A stretch of DNA of 26,571 nucleotides from an uncultured Prevotellamassilia sp. Its GTDB lineage: Bacteria > Bacteroidota > Bacteroidia > Bacteroidales > Bacteroidaceae. Shown here piece by piece: positions 6,741 through 16,220 of the stretch. How positions within the stretch are numbered: position 1 is the first letter of the stretch; the number at the start of each line of letters is the position of its first letter. The translations under genes were made by a program, and so were the position numbers. The stretch lies in the NCBI GenBank assembly GCA_934255485.1, contig CAKQOG010000032.1:1-26571 (forward strand), written 5' to 3'. The notes beneath the pieces are model-generated. The model had not been told where the DNA came from and made no database searches. It saw only the letters and a program-made list of their open reading frames with translations.

Positions 6741-9700
6741 ATGAGTTTGTTAGTTTATAGCGCCTCAGCGGGTTCGGGCAAAACCTACACTTTAGCTCTT
6801 AAATACATATCATTGGCACTCAAATCCGATAAACCTAATGCTTTTACTTCTATCCTTGCGGTAACGTTTACCAACAAGGCTTCGGGCGAGATGAAAGACC
6901 GCATACTGGGCCAGCTCTACAATCTTGCACATGGTGGACTCGATAAGGGGTTTCTTAACGACACCATGCGCGAGACGCAACTTTCTGCTGCCGAGGTGTG
7001 CCAAAGGGCGCAAAACGTTCTTTATGCCATTATGCACGATTACGACCATTTTAAGGTTGAAACGATTGATTCTTTCTTTCAGTCGTTGCTTACAAACATG
7101 GCACACGAGTTGAAACTTAGCAGAAGTTTTAAGGTGGATTTAGATGACGAGCTGGTTGTTAGTCAGGCTATCGACCGCATGTTGCTAACACTAAATCAGC
7201 GTGGAAACAAAGAGCTTATAAACTTGGTGATGGACTTTATGGACCGCCATATCGACGATGATAAGGGGTGGAACATCGACCGCGACTTGAAGGCTTTTGC
7301 TAAAAACAATCTCTTTCGCGACCCTTACACCCAAAACGAGGAAACAATTGGCGCTGTGACAAGCAACCAAAAACTCTTGCGCGAAATTCATAAGTCGTTG
7401 CGAAACTATATAGCCGATATCGACAACGAAATAGACCAAATAATACAAGGTATCGACGAAGTTGCACACAATTGGAATGGTGAAAAAAGCAGTGCTTTTA
7501 CAACTGCTACAAACACAAGCAAAATTAAATCTGCTGGCATTAACTGCGATGCTCTACCTGCTACTTTTGCTAAAGTAGCCAGCAATGCAGCGGCTATCTT
7601 TAAAAAGGCCTACAAGCCTACAGATGACGACATCAGCGGTGCAAATGATTTATCAGCCTATATCAGACAATACTATGGCCTTTGCGAAAAGAACCAAATG
7701 GCTTACAACACGTGTAAACTCATCTTGCAAAACCTCGACACTTTGGCGCTATTAGGGGCTATTAACCGCGAGGTAACAAATATAACGAGCGAGAATGGAA
7801 CGTTTCTATTGGCCCGCACCCCCGAACTTTTTAGCCGCATGGTGCAAGGTAGCGATGCCTCTTTTGTGTTTGAAAAAGCAGGCACCAGCTTTCGCCACAT
7901 CATGATAGACGAATTTCAAGATACCTCGCACATGCAATGGCGAAACTTTAAGACGCTACTCTTTGAAAACCAAGCTCAAGGAGACGAGAGTATGCTTGTT
8001 GGCGACGTAAAACAGAGCATTTATCGTTGGCGCGATGGCGATTGGAGCATTCTGTTTAACATTAAAAACGAAATGCCACAAGCACACGTTGAGCCTAAGG
8101 TAGACAACTTTAGAAGCCTCCCCATGATAGTGCGTTTTAACAACGCTTTCTTTACGAAAGCGGCTTTGCTTGCCGACGATAAAGAGTGGACTCCACCAAC
8201 CAATTGGCAGCAAACAACTGAGCGAATGATGCCCATCATTGTGGGCGAGGAAGCGCAATCTGATGCCACTCTTATCGAGCGCATCTATCAAGATGTTGAG
8301 CAAAATCCACGTAGTAACAAGGGTACTGGATATGTGCGTGTTGAAACCTTTGAATACGGAACAACCATTGAAGAGCGTCTGCAAAATCTTTACGACACCA
8401 TTGCCTATATGCACAAAGAGAGAGGGGTGCCTTACAACGAAATGCTCATTCTTGTGCGCAAAAATTCTGAGGCTGAAAGCATCGTTAGCTACATGGCAGA
8501 GATTGACGGCGATCTGCCTATTACCTCCGAACAAGCTTACTCTTATAGCTCATCGGGCATGGTAATGACGCTCATCTATGCGCTTAAATATATTGCTGAC
8601 ACACAAGACACGCTGTCGCTACGCAGTTGTGGCGAGAGCTATTGCAACCTATTTTCGTCTCTCGAAGATGAGGATATGAAGAAGCATTTTACCTCGTGCA
8701 AGGAGGCATTTATCAGTATGCTTCAGGATGCAGACACCGTGAAGTCATGGACACACACTCCGCTCTACGAACTGCTATTGCAATTTACTGAGTTGCTGCA
8801 ATTTCAAGCAATCGAAAAGCTATGCCAATGCAAGCAGTCGGCCTATATGTTCGATTTTTTAGATGCGGTGCTCCGTTTTCAAGACGATTTTATTGCTGAT
8901 ATTCCAACCTTTCTGAGTCATTGGGACGACACGCTCTATAAGAAAGACATTGCTACAAGTGCTACCGATGCCATACAGGTTATGACCATACACAAGTCTA
9001 AGGGACTTGAGGCACACACGGTGTTTATGCCTTTTGCTGATTTTAGCGCAGAACAAGACCGTGAGGGCGACATCATTTGGTGCTCGCCAAACACAGATAA
9101 GACTTCGGAACTAAGTGCACTTTTTGATAAATTCCCCGTGGTGCCTGTTAGCATCAGCGCATCAACTTCTGTAAGGAACTCTGCATTTGTCTCTGACTAC
9201 GAACAAGAGCATTTGCAAATGCGCATTGATGCGCTCAACGAACTTTATGTGGCGTTTACACGCGCTCGCAACAACCTGTTTGTATGGAGCACAAAGCCAT
9301 TTAGATTGTACAAAAAAAATGTGTTTTATTGGGTTGATGCCTTTATTAACAATCGTCAGCCAAGCGATAACTATGGCAAGGGCAAGAGCGATATTCCCTT
9401 TACTCCTACCGCTGTGGAATATGGCATGTTAGAGAACTATGTCGTAAAAACGCAGGAGAAATCAATTAACCCATTCGAGAAGGTAGACGAAGAGAACGTG
9501 GCTGTGCCGTTTCAACATGGCGGACTTTCGGCTGTTAGTTTTTTACAATCGGGTAAAGCGACCGACTTTATTGCCGATACGCAAAACCAAATGCAAGGCG
9601 ATAACGAAGCCCACGAACAACTACTTAAACAGCGCGAATACATCAATCAAGGTTTGCTCTTTCATGCCTTATTTTCGCGTATCAATACAACCAACGATGT

Positions 9701-10079
9701 AGATGCTGCTCTTGGCTCTTTGCTGCGCGAGGGCGTTATTAGCACGCGGCAACAAGCTCTGACAATGAGACGTTTTGTTCTTAAAGCTTTGAATTTGCCC
9801 CAAGTGCAGTCGTGGTTTGACGGAACGTATCAACTATTCAACGAGTGCAGCATTCTCTACCGTAACGACAATGGCATGGCAGTTACGCAACGCCCTGACC
9901 GCGTGATGGTAGACGATAAAGAGGTTATCGTGGTAGACTATAAGTTTGGTGTTGAAAAACGCAACTACCATTATCAAGTGCTTGGATATATGAACCACCT
10001 TGCTCAACTCTTGGGTAAACCCGTAAAAGGCTACCTTTGGTATGTGTTTGAACAACGTATTGAAGAGGTGAACAAATAA
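6741..10079 (+). CDS. addA: AddA-like UvrD-family helicase with C-terminal PD-(D/E)xK nuclease
   Basis: 1112 aa from the ATG at 6741 (MSLLVYSASAGSGKTYTLAL). The frame is open 26 codons further up, but those codons overlap the likely promoter. Superfamily 1 helicase motifs appear in order: Walker A SASAGSGKT (residues 7-15), TFTNKAS, motif II IDEFQDT (about 390), motif III VGDVKQSIYRWR (about 420), MTIHKSKGLE (about 750) and LYVAFTRARNNL (about 835). The C-terminus has the RecB-type nuclease: HALFSRI, then RPDRVMVDDKEVIVVDYKFG and YQVLGYM (about 1050-1080). The size and the following AddB-like gene fit the AddAB/RexAB helicase-nuclease that resects double-strand ends for RecA loading. All key motifs are present. 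The symbol is by architecture; many Bacteroidales genomes label it only 'UvrD-helicase domain protein'. Confidence 0.9.
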   Translation: MSLLVYSASAGSGKTYTLALKYISLALKSDKPNAFTSILAVTFTNKASGEMKDRILGQLYNLAHGGLDKGFLNDTMRETQLSAAEVCQRAQNVLYAIMHDYDHFKVETIDSFFQSLLTNMAHELKLSRSFKVDLDDELVVSQAIDRMLLTLNQRGNKELINLVMDFMDRHIDDDKGWNIDRDLKAFAKNNLFRDPYTQNEETIGAVTSNQKLLREIHKSLRNYIADIDNEIDQIIQGIDEVAHNWNGEKSSAFTTATNTSKIKSAGINCDALPATFAKVASNAAAIFKKAYKPTDDDISGANDLSAYIRQYYGLCEKNQMAYNTCKLILQNLDTLALLGAINREVTNITSENGTFLLARTPELFSRMVQGSDASFVFEKAGTSFRHIMIDEFQDTSHMQWRNFKTLLFENQAQGDESMLVGDVKQSIYRWRDGDWSILFNIKNEMPQAHVEPKVDNFRSLPMIVRFNNAFFTKAALLADDKEWTPPTNWQQTTERMMPIIVGEEAQSDATLIERIYQDVEQNPRSNKGTGYVRVETFEYGTTIEERLQNLYDTIAYMHKERGVPYNEMLILVRKNSEAESIVSYMAEIDGDLPITSEQAYSYSSSGMVMTLIYALKYIADTQDTLSLRSCGESYCNLFSSLEDEDMKKHFTSCKEAFISMLQDADTVKSWTHTPLYELLLQFTELLQFQAIEKLCQCKQSAYMFDFLDAVLRFQDDFIADIPTFLSHWDDTLYKKDIATSATDAIQVMTIHKSKGLEAHTVFMPFADFSAEQDREGDIIWCSPNTDKTSELSALFDKFPVVPVSISASTSVRNSAFVSDYEQEHLQMRIDALNELYVAFTRARNNLFVWSTKPFRLYKKNVFYWVDAFINNRQPSDNYGKGKSDIPFTPTAVEYGMLENYVVKTQEKSINPFEKVDEENVAVPFQHGGLSAVSFLQSGKATDFIADTQNQMQGDNEAHEQLLKQREYINQGLLFHALFSRINTTNDVDAALGSLLREGVISTRQQALTMRRFVLKALNLPQVQSWFDGTYQLFNECSILYRNDNGMAVTQRPDRVMVDDKEVIVVDYKFGVEKRNYHYQVLGYMNHLAQLLGKPVKGYLWYVFEQRIEEVNK

Positions 10080-10124
10080 CGTTTATACAAGCCACCCTCT
10101 CCCACTCTTTCTAAATTTAACAAC

Positions 10125-12959
10125 ATGAAATATTTCTTGCAACTTGTGGCCCAATCATTGCGTTCGCGCTTTGGCAATAACCTTAGCCAAACGGTGGTTA
10201 TCTTTCCGAACAAACGTGCAAGCCTTTTTCTCAATAGCTATTTACTTGAACAAGGCTATCCTATTTGGGCACCCCAATACATGACTATTAGCGAACTCTT
10301 TACTTCGCTTACAACCACACAGATTGACGATCCTATCAACACCGTTTGCCGTATATACAAACACTATCAGCGCATTACAGATAGTAAAGACGAAACGCTC
10401 GACAACTTTTATGGTTGGGGCGAACGTATACTTGCCGACTTTGACGACCTTGACAAGAATATGGGCGATGCCTCTCTTATCTTTCGCGACATGCGCGAGT
10501 ATCAAGAGATTGGCGAGGACGAAGAATTTCTTACCGACGAACAAATAGAGCAACTCCGCAAGTTTGCAGGCGACTTTTCTGAAGTTGAACGTAGCGTGGT
10601 GCGCCAACGTTATCTTAAGTTGTGGAACGCATTACTACCGCTCTATAATGCCTTGCGCACGGAGTTGGAAAGCGAGAACCTGGCTTACGAAGGACAGCTA
10701 TATCGATCTGTAGTTGAGGGGCTAAACGATGGAACAATTAGTCTACCACCGCAGATTAAGCACGTTGCTTTTGTAGGCTTTAATGTGCTCGATGCTGCCG
10801 AGAAAAAACTATTTAGCATTCTTAAAGAACAAGGCAAAGCGCTCTTTTTTTGGGACTACGACACCTTTTACACCGCTCCACAATATAGTTTATCTGTTGA
10901 AGCTGGCACTTTTTTAAGGGAGAATTTAATGAATTTTCCAAACGAACTTGATGCTTCTAATTTTAGTAATCTTGTGCATGGAAGTGCTTCTGAATCGCCC
11001 ATCGACATCACCTTTGCTACTGCTAACACCAACACTATTCAAGCGCAATATGTGCGCCAATGGTTGGGTGCTGAAGCTGGGCACTTTTCGCCTCTGCAAG
11101 CAAGCAAAACGGCTATTGTGTTGTGTGATGAAAATATGCTCGAACCCGTGCTTCACGCTTTGCCCACCGAGAAAGCGTATAGGGTGAACGTAACAAAGGG
11201 CTTTCCGTTGAGTCATACACCGGCTTACACGTGCATTGCACAAGCAATGGAACAAATACAATACGACCTTAATATTAAGGCTGGCATGGTGACAGCTAAA
11301 GGCAAGCAAAAGCCTACCACTACGGTGGCTCCCTTGGCAGCGTCAATGATTGAGCAACTCAGCCGTCTGCAACAATTGGTGCAGCAAAAGGCTATGGAGG
11401 CTAAGGAGCATACGGCAGAAGGTTCGTGGAATGACATTCTCTACACAGAAGCTTTCTTCCAAGTATATACCACGCTTTCGCGCTTTATGCAGCTTTTTGA
11501 AGATGGAAATCTTTGTAACGAACAGCAAGAATCTATCATTAATCTGCCCACACTCTTCCGCTTGGTGCGCCAGGTACTTCGCAACATCTCTATTCCTTTC
11601 CACGGCGAACCTGCTGTGGGATTACAGGTTATGGGTGTGCTCGAAACACGTTGCTTGGACTTCGACCATGTGTTGATGCTCTCGGTTAATGAGGGTAAAT
11701 TGCCACAAAAGGCTACGGATGCTTCGTTTATTCCGTTTCTTATCCGCAAACGTTATGGACTTACCACTTACGTGCATAAAGTGGCTGTATATGCCTACTA
11801 CTTTTTCCGCTTGCTGCAACGGTGTAAGAGTGTAACGTTGGCATACAATAGCTCGACAGCTGGCACCGAAAGAGGCGAAATGTCGCGCTTTATGCGTTCG
11901 CTGCTTATTGATGCTCAACTCTCTGCCAACATTAAGCGCATTCATCTTAAAAGCACGCCACAACCTACACCAGAGTGGTCGCTCACCCCATCAGTACAAG
12001 GAGATAGTAGCTCTCACCCCATTTTACACAAGCTTTCGCCCTCGGCTTTGAACACTTACATCCACTGTCCGCGAAGTTTTTATTACAAATATATATTGCA
12101 TCTGCAAACACCTCAAACATCCGACAACATTATCGACCAACGCGACCTCGGTACGCTCTTTCACCGCGTTGTTGAGATGCTCTATATGCAATCTTTGGGG
12201 GCAAACAAAGCAGAAATCACGTCGCAAAAAATTGCTACTTTCTTAAAAGATGGGGGCGACATTGCCATAGCTAATGAGATAAAGAGGGCTTTTGCAGACA
12301 AGCAAATACCCTATACTTCGTTTGCTGAAACAATTGCTCTTAAATTCACTAAATTGCTTTTGCATTACGAAGCTAACACCAGGGCTGAACAAATGGCACC
12401 TGCTCAATCTTTCGTAATGAAAGCTGCCGAATATGACGCTTCGTGCCATCTAAAAGTTCCATTTGGTAATGGTGGAAAACTCATTGATTTTGAGTTGGCA
12501 GGGCAAATTGACCGCATGGATATAGCTACTATGGAGAATGGTGAAAAGTGCTTGCGCATCATTGACTATAAAACGGGTGGAAAGCCAACAAATGCTGACA
12601 GCATGGAGCAACTGTTTGACATTGCTGCCAAGACTGATTGTAAATACGTGCGCCAAACTTTCCTTTATAGTTTGATGATTAACGACAATCCGTATGATGC
12701 CTACACTGCTCAATTGCCCATTATGCCTGCTCTTTATTATGTTCCACGCATGGTTGGCAAGAGTTTCACACCTTACATAACATTGGGCAATAATCTTGTA
12801 ACAGATTTCCGTCCGTTAGCAAACGACTTCCGCGAACATCTTAAACGTGTATTAGCCGAAATCATTGACCCTCAGAACCATTTTGAAACAAAGTACGACA
12901 AAGTTAGTTGCAAATGGTGCGACTTCTACAAGGTTTGCAATCCCACAATTAATAAATAA
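10125..12959 (+). CDS. addB: AddB-like PD-(D/E)xK nuclease with 4-Cys iron-sulfur site
   Basis: 944 aa, starting 45 bases after the AddA-like stop, evidently in one operon. The N-terminal half is a degenerate helicase-like region (TVVIFPNKRASLFLNSYLLE, no Walker A lysine motif), consistent with a structural, end- or Chi-scanning partner. The C-terminal half holds a nuclease: YIHCPRSFYYKYIL with Cys648, AGQIDRMDI (about 795), IIDYKTG (about 815) and RQTFLYSLM. The last ten residues before the tail are C929-KW-C932-DFYKV-C938. Cys648 plus these three give the four-cysteine iron-sulfur cluster known from AddB and Cas4-type nucleases. It should act with AddA in break repair and in degrading foreign linear DNA. 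No damage is seen. Confidence 0.88.
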   Translation: MKYFLQLVAQSLRSRFGNNLSQTVVIFPNKRASLFLNSYLLEQGYPIWAPQYMTISELFTSLTTTQIDDPINTVCRIYKHYQRITDSKDETLDNFYGWGERILADFDDLDKNMGDASLIFRDMREYQEIGEDEEFLTDEQIEQLRKFAGDFSEVERSVVRQRYLKLWNALLPLYNALRTELESENLAYEGQLYRSVVEGLNDGTISLPPQIKHVAFVGFNVLDAAEKKLFSILKEQGKALFFWDYDTFYTAPQYSLSVEAGTFLRENLMNFPNELDASNFSNLVHGSASESPIDITFATANTNTIQAQYVRQWLGAEAGHFSPLQASKTAIVLCDENMLEPVLHALPTEKAYRVNVTKGFPLSHTPAYTCIAQAMEQIQYDLNIKAGMVTAKGKQKPTTTVAPLAASMIEQLSRLQQLVQQKAMEAKEHTAEGSWNDILYTEAFFQVYTTLSRFMQLFEDGNLCNEQQESIINLPTLFRLVRQVLRNISIPFHGEPAVGLQVMGVLETRCLDFDHVLMLSVNEGKLPQKATDASFIPFLIRKRYGLTTYVHKVAVYAYYFFRLLQRCKSVTLAYNSSTAGTERGEMSRFMRSLLIDAQLSANIKRIHLKSTPQPTPEWSLTPSVQGDSSSHPILHKLSPSALNTYIHCPRSFYYKYILHLQTPQTSDNIIDQRDLGTLFHRVVEMLYMQSLGANKAEITSQKIATFLKDGGDIAIANEIKRAFADKQIPYTSFAETIALKFTKLLLHYEANTRAEQMAPAQSFVMKAAEYDASCHLKVPFGNGGKLIDFELAGQIDRMDIATMENGEKCLRIIDYKTGGKPTNADSMEQLFDIAAKTDCKYVRQTFLYSLMINDNPYDAYTAQLPIMPALYYVPRMVGKSFTPYITLGNNLVTDFRPLANDFREHLKRVLAEIIDPQNHFETKYDKVSCKWCDFYKVCNPTINK

Positions 12960-12973
12960 AGGGTGGTTCTAAA

Positions 12974-13009
12974 AAAAGACTATGTCATTGTTACATGACA
13001 TAGTCTTTT
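12974..13009. terminator. Bidirectional terminator between convergent units
   Basis: Arms AAAAGACTATGTCAT and ATGACATAGTCTTTT pair perfectly (15 bp) around TGTTAC. On the minus strand the stem is followed by seven T; on the plus strand by four T within the arm. It lies 14 bases after the addB-like stop and closes the minus-strand unit of the 866-aa and 58-aa genes. Confidence 0.8.
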
Positions 13010-13015
13010 AGGTGA

Positions 13016-13062
13016 GGATTAGTGTGGTATATGCTTAAAGAAGCACATACCAATACTAATCC
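13016..13062. other. Second hairpin downstream of the 58-aa gene
   Basis: Arms at 13016-13036 and 13041-13062 (GGATTAGT...TATGCTT against AAGCACATACC...ACTAATCC) pair imperfectly around AAAG. It has no T-run and lies between the 58-aa gene and the terminator, so it may protect the 3' end of that message. Confidence 0.55.
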
Positions 13063-13086
13063 CTTCTTTAAATAAAAACTTAATGA

Positions 13087-13263
13087 TCAATCGTTGTTCA
13101 TGTTAGCCCAAGGACCTCCTTGGTTTTTGTTAGAGAGGAACTGATTGTTGTTAGTGATTTTGCCATCAGCATCACTTGATGTTACTCTTAGGCTTTCTGC
13201 AATCATACCCTCTGTATGCATGCTGTATATAGCAGACATTGGAGCATTATATATCTTTTTCAT
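13087..13263 (-). CDS. 58-aa Prevotella-type small peptide gene downstream of the secreted protein
   Basis: ATG at 13263, TGA at 13087-13089. The product begins MKKIYNAPMSAIYSMHTEGM, continues IAESLRVTSSDADGKITN and ends with NNQFLSNKNQGGPWANMNND. It starts 29 bases after the stop of the 866-aa secreted protein on the same strand and precedes the terminator, so it is the last gene of that transcript. From memory, Bacteroidales carry many short genes of the form 'MKK.Y..P......TE.M.A.S....' ending in an N/G/W-rich acidic tail, and this one fits, which argues for a real gene despite its length. It has no hydrophobic segment long enough for a signal peptide or membrane anchor and no Cys. The function is unknown; a peptide precursor or a chaperone-like partner are possibilities. 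Confidence 0.65.
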   Translation of the reverse strand: MKKIYNAPMSAIYSMHTEGMIAESLRVTSSDADGKITNNNQFLSNKNQGGPWANMNND

Positions 13264-13292
13264 CGTTCTTGTTGTTTTTAGGAGTAATAGTC

Positions 13293-15893
13293 TTATTTGA
13301 TTAATACCTTCTCACCTTTGCTATTTACAAAGATACCATGTGCGGGATAAAGCACACGACGACCTTGCAAATCGTAATACTTAACATCAGCGTTTTCGTT
13401 GTTTATAATTGCATTGCCGATGCCAGTAATTGAGCCACCATTAAACATGAACTTAAGTTCCATAGCACGTCCTGTTGCTTCGCTATAGTTCTCTTTATTT
13501 AAGAATGCCTTGTTTGCAGGAATAGTTGTGAGAGAATTAATTTTAAAACATGCTTCATTGGTTGCATCACTAAGTGCTAAACCATAAGTATTTTCGGTAG
13601 CGTAGCCTGTACGTCCTGCAGTTGTTGCAGTGAGGCAATTGTTTTCATACGTGCCTGTCTCTGATGTAATTTCGAGTTTAGCAGTTGTTGCACCATTCTC
13701 ATTGTAAAGAATAGCACCTTGTTTAGCAGGAATAATCTTGTCTTCAACCTCTGTTAAAGTCATTACTCCATTTTCCGCGTTCTTAGCATAAAATACTCTT
13801 ACACCATCAGTAGTTACCTTAGTATTGAATGGGAAACCAACAGTTGCATATTTAGCTGATGTGATAGCTACAGGAATTTCTGTCACCTTGATAAGTTGCC
13901 AATAATTGCCTCCATCATTATCATGATTGTCGTATGTGCTAATATTGTTTTCGGCGTCTCCTCCGTAAGCATTAAAACTATGGCCATTTAAAGTGAGTTG
14001 GAATGTTGATACACCATCATTAACAGCAGCCATGCTTCCCACGTGTGTTTGACTTGAAGTTGGAACAGCCAAGAGACGGTAGCTACCACCATTATTCTCA
14101 TTAATAGGCATATCTACATTAGTTGTTGCTTGACTCCATAGGCAATTATTATTAGCATTACGGATTTTATAATTTCCATCACTTTGGGCTTCTAACTTCC
14201 AAAGTTGAGGTACGAGGTTATCGCTTTCTCTCTTTCGCGAAATGACACGATTGATTTTACTATCGGCATCGTATGCGCTTTTTAGTGTACCATCTGTACC
14301 TACCCAGATTTCTTCTGATGAGGGATATGCCTTATCGATACCATTCATATTCTTAATGCGGTAGTAGGCATTTGCATCTGCAATTGGTGAATAAGCTTTA
14401 TTGTAGGCTGCTATCAATTCAGAAAGAGTGGTTGCAGTAGCTGCTGCAGTCTTTGCCTCTTCGAGTTTATCTGTTGTTGCTACGCGCAAGATGTTAGCAT
14501 CTAACGAAGTTGGTTGCACAGTCGAATTTAAGCGTTCTTCAAGCGCAGTTTTCAAATCATTCAGCACGTAGGTACTTACGATGGTATAGCCAGAACCTGC
14601 ATCTCCTGCTGCACCAGGATCGCCTGAATTTGTCCATGTACCGATACGAGTATTGGTAGCTTGATGGTCACCAAGATAGCAGTTTTCGGCATATTGCAAA
14701 CTAAAGTTAGATGAACTTGCATTTTTTGGTGCATTCTTAAGATAGAATACAGAACCTGTATTTCCAAGTTCAGCAACATTACCAGTGCCACTTACTTTGA
14801 TGTATTTGCCATTTCCATTGCGTATCTTAAGTCCCAAACCACTCTTTTCGAAAGCCCAACAATTATTAGGATTATATAAACCAACAAAGTCGTTAGAGCC
14901 TGCTATTACGTTCTGGTTGGTTGCAACATTTTCGCCATACGAAGTCACCCATTTTTCACCAGCACCACGAACTTTCAAACGATAATACGTGCGATTATCG
15001 TCTGTAGAAAATTTGATGCAAGGATCAGATAATCTTGTAAAATTAACAACAACTTTTTGTCCTTTTGTTACTGTAGTGGGAGTTATGGTTGGTGTTGTAT
15101 TGTAGAAGTCAGAATATAATAAAGTTCCACTCCATGGATTAATCGTTGCTGAACCCTCATCTGCAATAGTAGTGTAGGTAAGCCCCCCTGTTTCTTCTCC
15201 ATCTGCTTGTTGAACATATTCTACGATGCTCAAATCGGTTGTTGCCGCAGATGTCACGTCATCTGATAGTGTTGCTGCATAAAAAGTAAAGAGACAAGCA
15301 CTTCCACTGCCATCGGTGTTGCCTGCACCCTCCCAATAATTCAATGGCATGCCACTTGCGTCCCCATTATTACAATGAAGATAAATGTTTTTGCTATCTA
15401 ATTTATAATGCTCCTGATACAAAAATACTCCCTTTTCGTATGCATCAGAATACTTATAAAATGCAGCATTGGCTTGGGTCTTTGGTACATTTAAGTTACC
15501 AGCATGGCCATTCTGTCCTGGGAAAAAAGCACCATTACCAGCATTCTGAATAATAAGTGTATTATTGATTTTAGACTTGGTAACATACCACACATAAGCC
15601 AAACTGCCACCATTACCTATTGTGTCTGTTGAAAGTGCAGAATTATAAACACGGAAACAACTTGAATTTGTTGCAGTTATTTCCCCACTATTTTTATAAT
15701 AAGCATAGCCTTCCGTCCCCTTTGTGGCTACCTTAATTACAAAATACCCCCCCCCTTGAAGCTCGCTCGCAGCGGTAGGAGTAGAGGCTACCGTTACATT
15801 CTTCGTTGATGAAGAAGTGGCATCATCGGTAGCCCATGCACTTGAAGCAAACATCAACAAGGATGCAGCTAACAAGAAAACATTCTTTTTCAT
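13293..15893 (-). CDS. Large secreted/surface protein with trefoil-like repeats and C-terminal tail motif; contains G9 tract
   Basis: 866 aa. Residues 1-21 are a clear signal peptide (MKKNVFLLAASLLMFASSAWA). A G9 run encodes Gly47-49. Three regions look alike, each opening with 'GYFVIK', 'YYRLKV' or 'YYRIKN' and containing W...NG.Y.I.N patterns (about 47-130, 306-370, 513-590); these resemble beta-trefoil (ricin-type) carbohydrate-binding modules, although the call is tentative. A region rich in Ala/Thr near residue 470-500 may be a linker. The end, 'YYDLQGRRVLYPAHGIFVNS', then KGEKVLIK, is the tail motif found on many Prevotella exported proteins and resembles type IX secretion sorting signals. 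No catalytic domain is recognised. It lies in an operon with the 58-aa gene, and a good promoter is present upstream. A mucin- or glycan-binding surface protein is the best guess. Confidence 0.8.
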   Translation of the reverse strand: MKKNVFLLAASLLMFASSAWATDDATSSSTKNVTVASTPTAASELQGGGYFVIKVATKGTEGYAYYKNSGEITATNSSCFRVYNSALSTDTIGNGGSLAYVWYVTKSKINNTLIIQNAGNGAFFPGQNGHAGNLNVPKTQANAAFYKYSDAYEKGVFLYQEHYKLDSKNIYLHCNNGDASGMPLNYWEGAGNTDGSGSACLFTFYAATLSDDVTSAATTDLSIVEYVQQADGEETGGLTYTTIADEGSATINPWSGTLLYSDFYNTTPTITPTTVTKGQKVVVNFTRLSDPCIKFSTDDNRTYYRLKVRGAGEKWVTSYGENVATNQNVIAGSNDFVGLYNPNNCWAFEKSGLGLKIRNGNGKYIKVSGTGNVAELGNTGSVFYLKNAPKNASSSNFSLQYAENCYLGDHQATNTRIGTWTNSGDPGAAGDAGSGYTIVSTYVLNDLKTALEERLNSTVQPTSLDANILRVATTDKLEEAKTAAATATTLSELIAAYNKAYSPIADANAYYRIKNMNGIDKAYPSSEEIWVGTDGTLKSAYDADSKINRVISRKRESDNLVPQLWKLEAQSDGNYKIRNANNNCLWSQATTNVDMPINENNGGSYRLLAVPTSSQTHVGSMAAVNDGVSTFQLTLNGHSFNAYGGDAENNISTYDNHDNDGGNYWQLIKVTEIPVAITSAKYATVGFPFNTKVTTDGVRVFYAKNAENGVMTLTEVEDKIIPAKQGAILYNENGATTAKLEITSETGTYENNCLTATTAGRTGYATENTYGLALSDATNEACFKINSLTTIPANKAFLNKENYSEATGRAMELKFMFNGGSITGIGNAIINNENADVKYYDLQGRRVLYPAHGIFVNSKGEKVLIK
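15747..15755 (-). repeat. Nine-G homopolymer in coding strand, candidate phase-variation tract
   Basis: Nine C on the plus strand give GGGGGGGGG in the gene, at codons 47-49. The present length keeps the frame open. With ten G the frame meets TAA within five codons, and with eight G it meets TAA within three codons, so a single-base slip switches the protein off just after the signal peptide. It is the longest G/C run I see in the window. Confidence 0.75.
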
Positions 15894-16025
15894 ATAATTG
15901 AGTTTTAATAAATAAATTTGACTACTTGATGTTTATTCAAATCTAATAGTGTCTCAAAATTAGTATATACAACCTTGAATTTTCATCATACAATATCTGC
16001 CCCACTAATTATTTGGCTGTACTAA

Positions 16026-16056
16026 CAAAGTTATTTACTAATTGCAAACTTACAAT
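16026..16056 (-). promoter_or_regulatory. Promoter of the secreted-protein gene
   Basis: Read on the minus strand: ATTG (complement of 16053-16056), 19 nt, then TAACTTTG (complement of 16026-16033), a full match to TAnnTTTG. Transcription would start near 16019 and give a leader of about 125 nt. Confidence 0.65.
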
Positions 16057-16150
16057 TTTTTTACTTACCAACCATTATAGCATAATATATTTTTTTATTT
16101 TGTTATAATTGTAGTTACATTTAGCAATTTTATTGCCCATTTTAGATAAC

Positions 16151-16189
16151 AAAAAAAGGTAGAACATACATGTCTGTACATTCTACCTT
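16151..16189 (-). terminator. Terminator of the gal operon
   Basis: Arms AAGGTAGAA..TACA and TGTA..TTCTACCTT (16156-16189) pair with two mismatches around TGTC. On the minus strand they are followed by a run of seven T (complement of 16151-16157). It lies 32 bases after the galK stop. Confidence 0.8.
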
Positions 16190-16220
16190 CGATTTTAAGA
16201 TCTTTTAAAACTAAGTTTTA

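Larger units (their letters stand above)
15894..16220. other. 327-bp AT-rich gap holding a promoter and a terminator
   Basis: It holds the promoter of the 866-aa gene (16026-16056, minus strand), its leader of about 125 bases, and the terminator of the gal operon (16151-16189). I see no gene. Confidence 0.7.
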
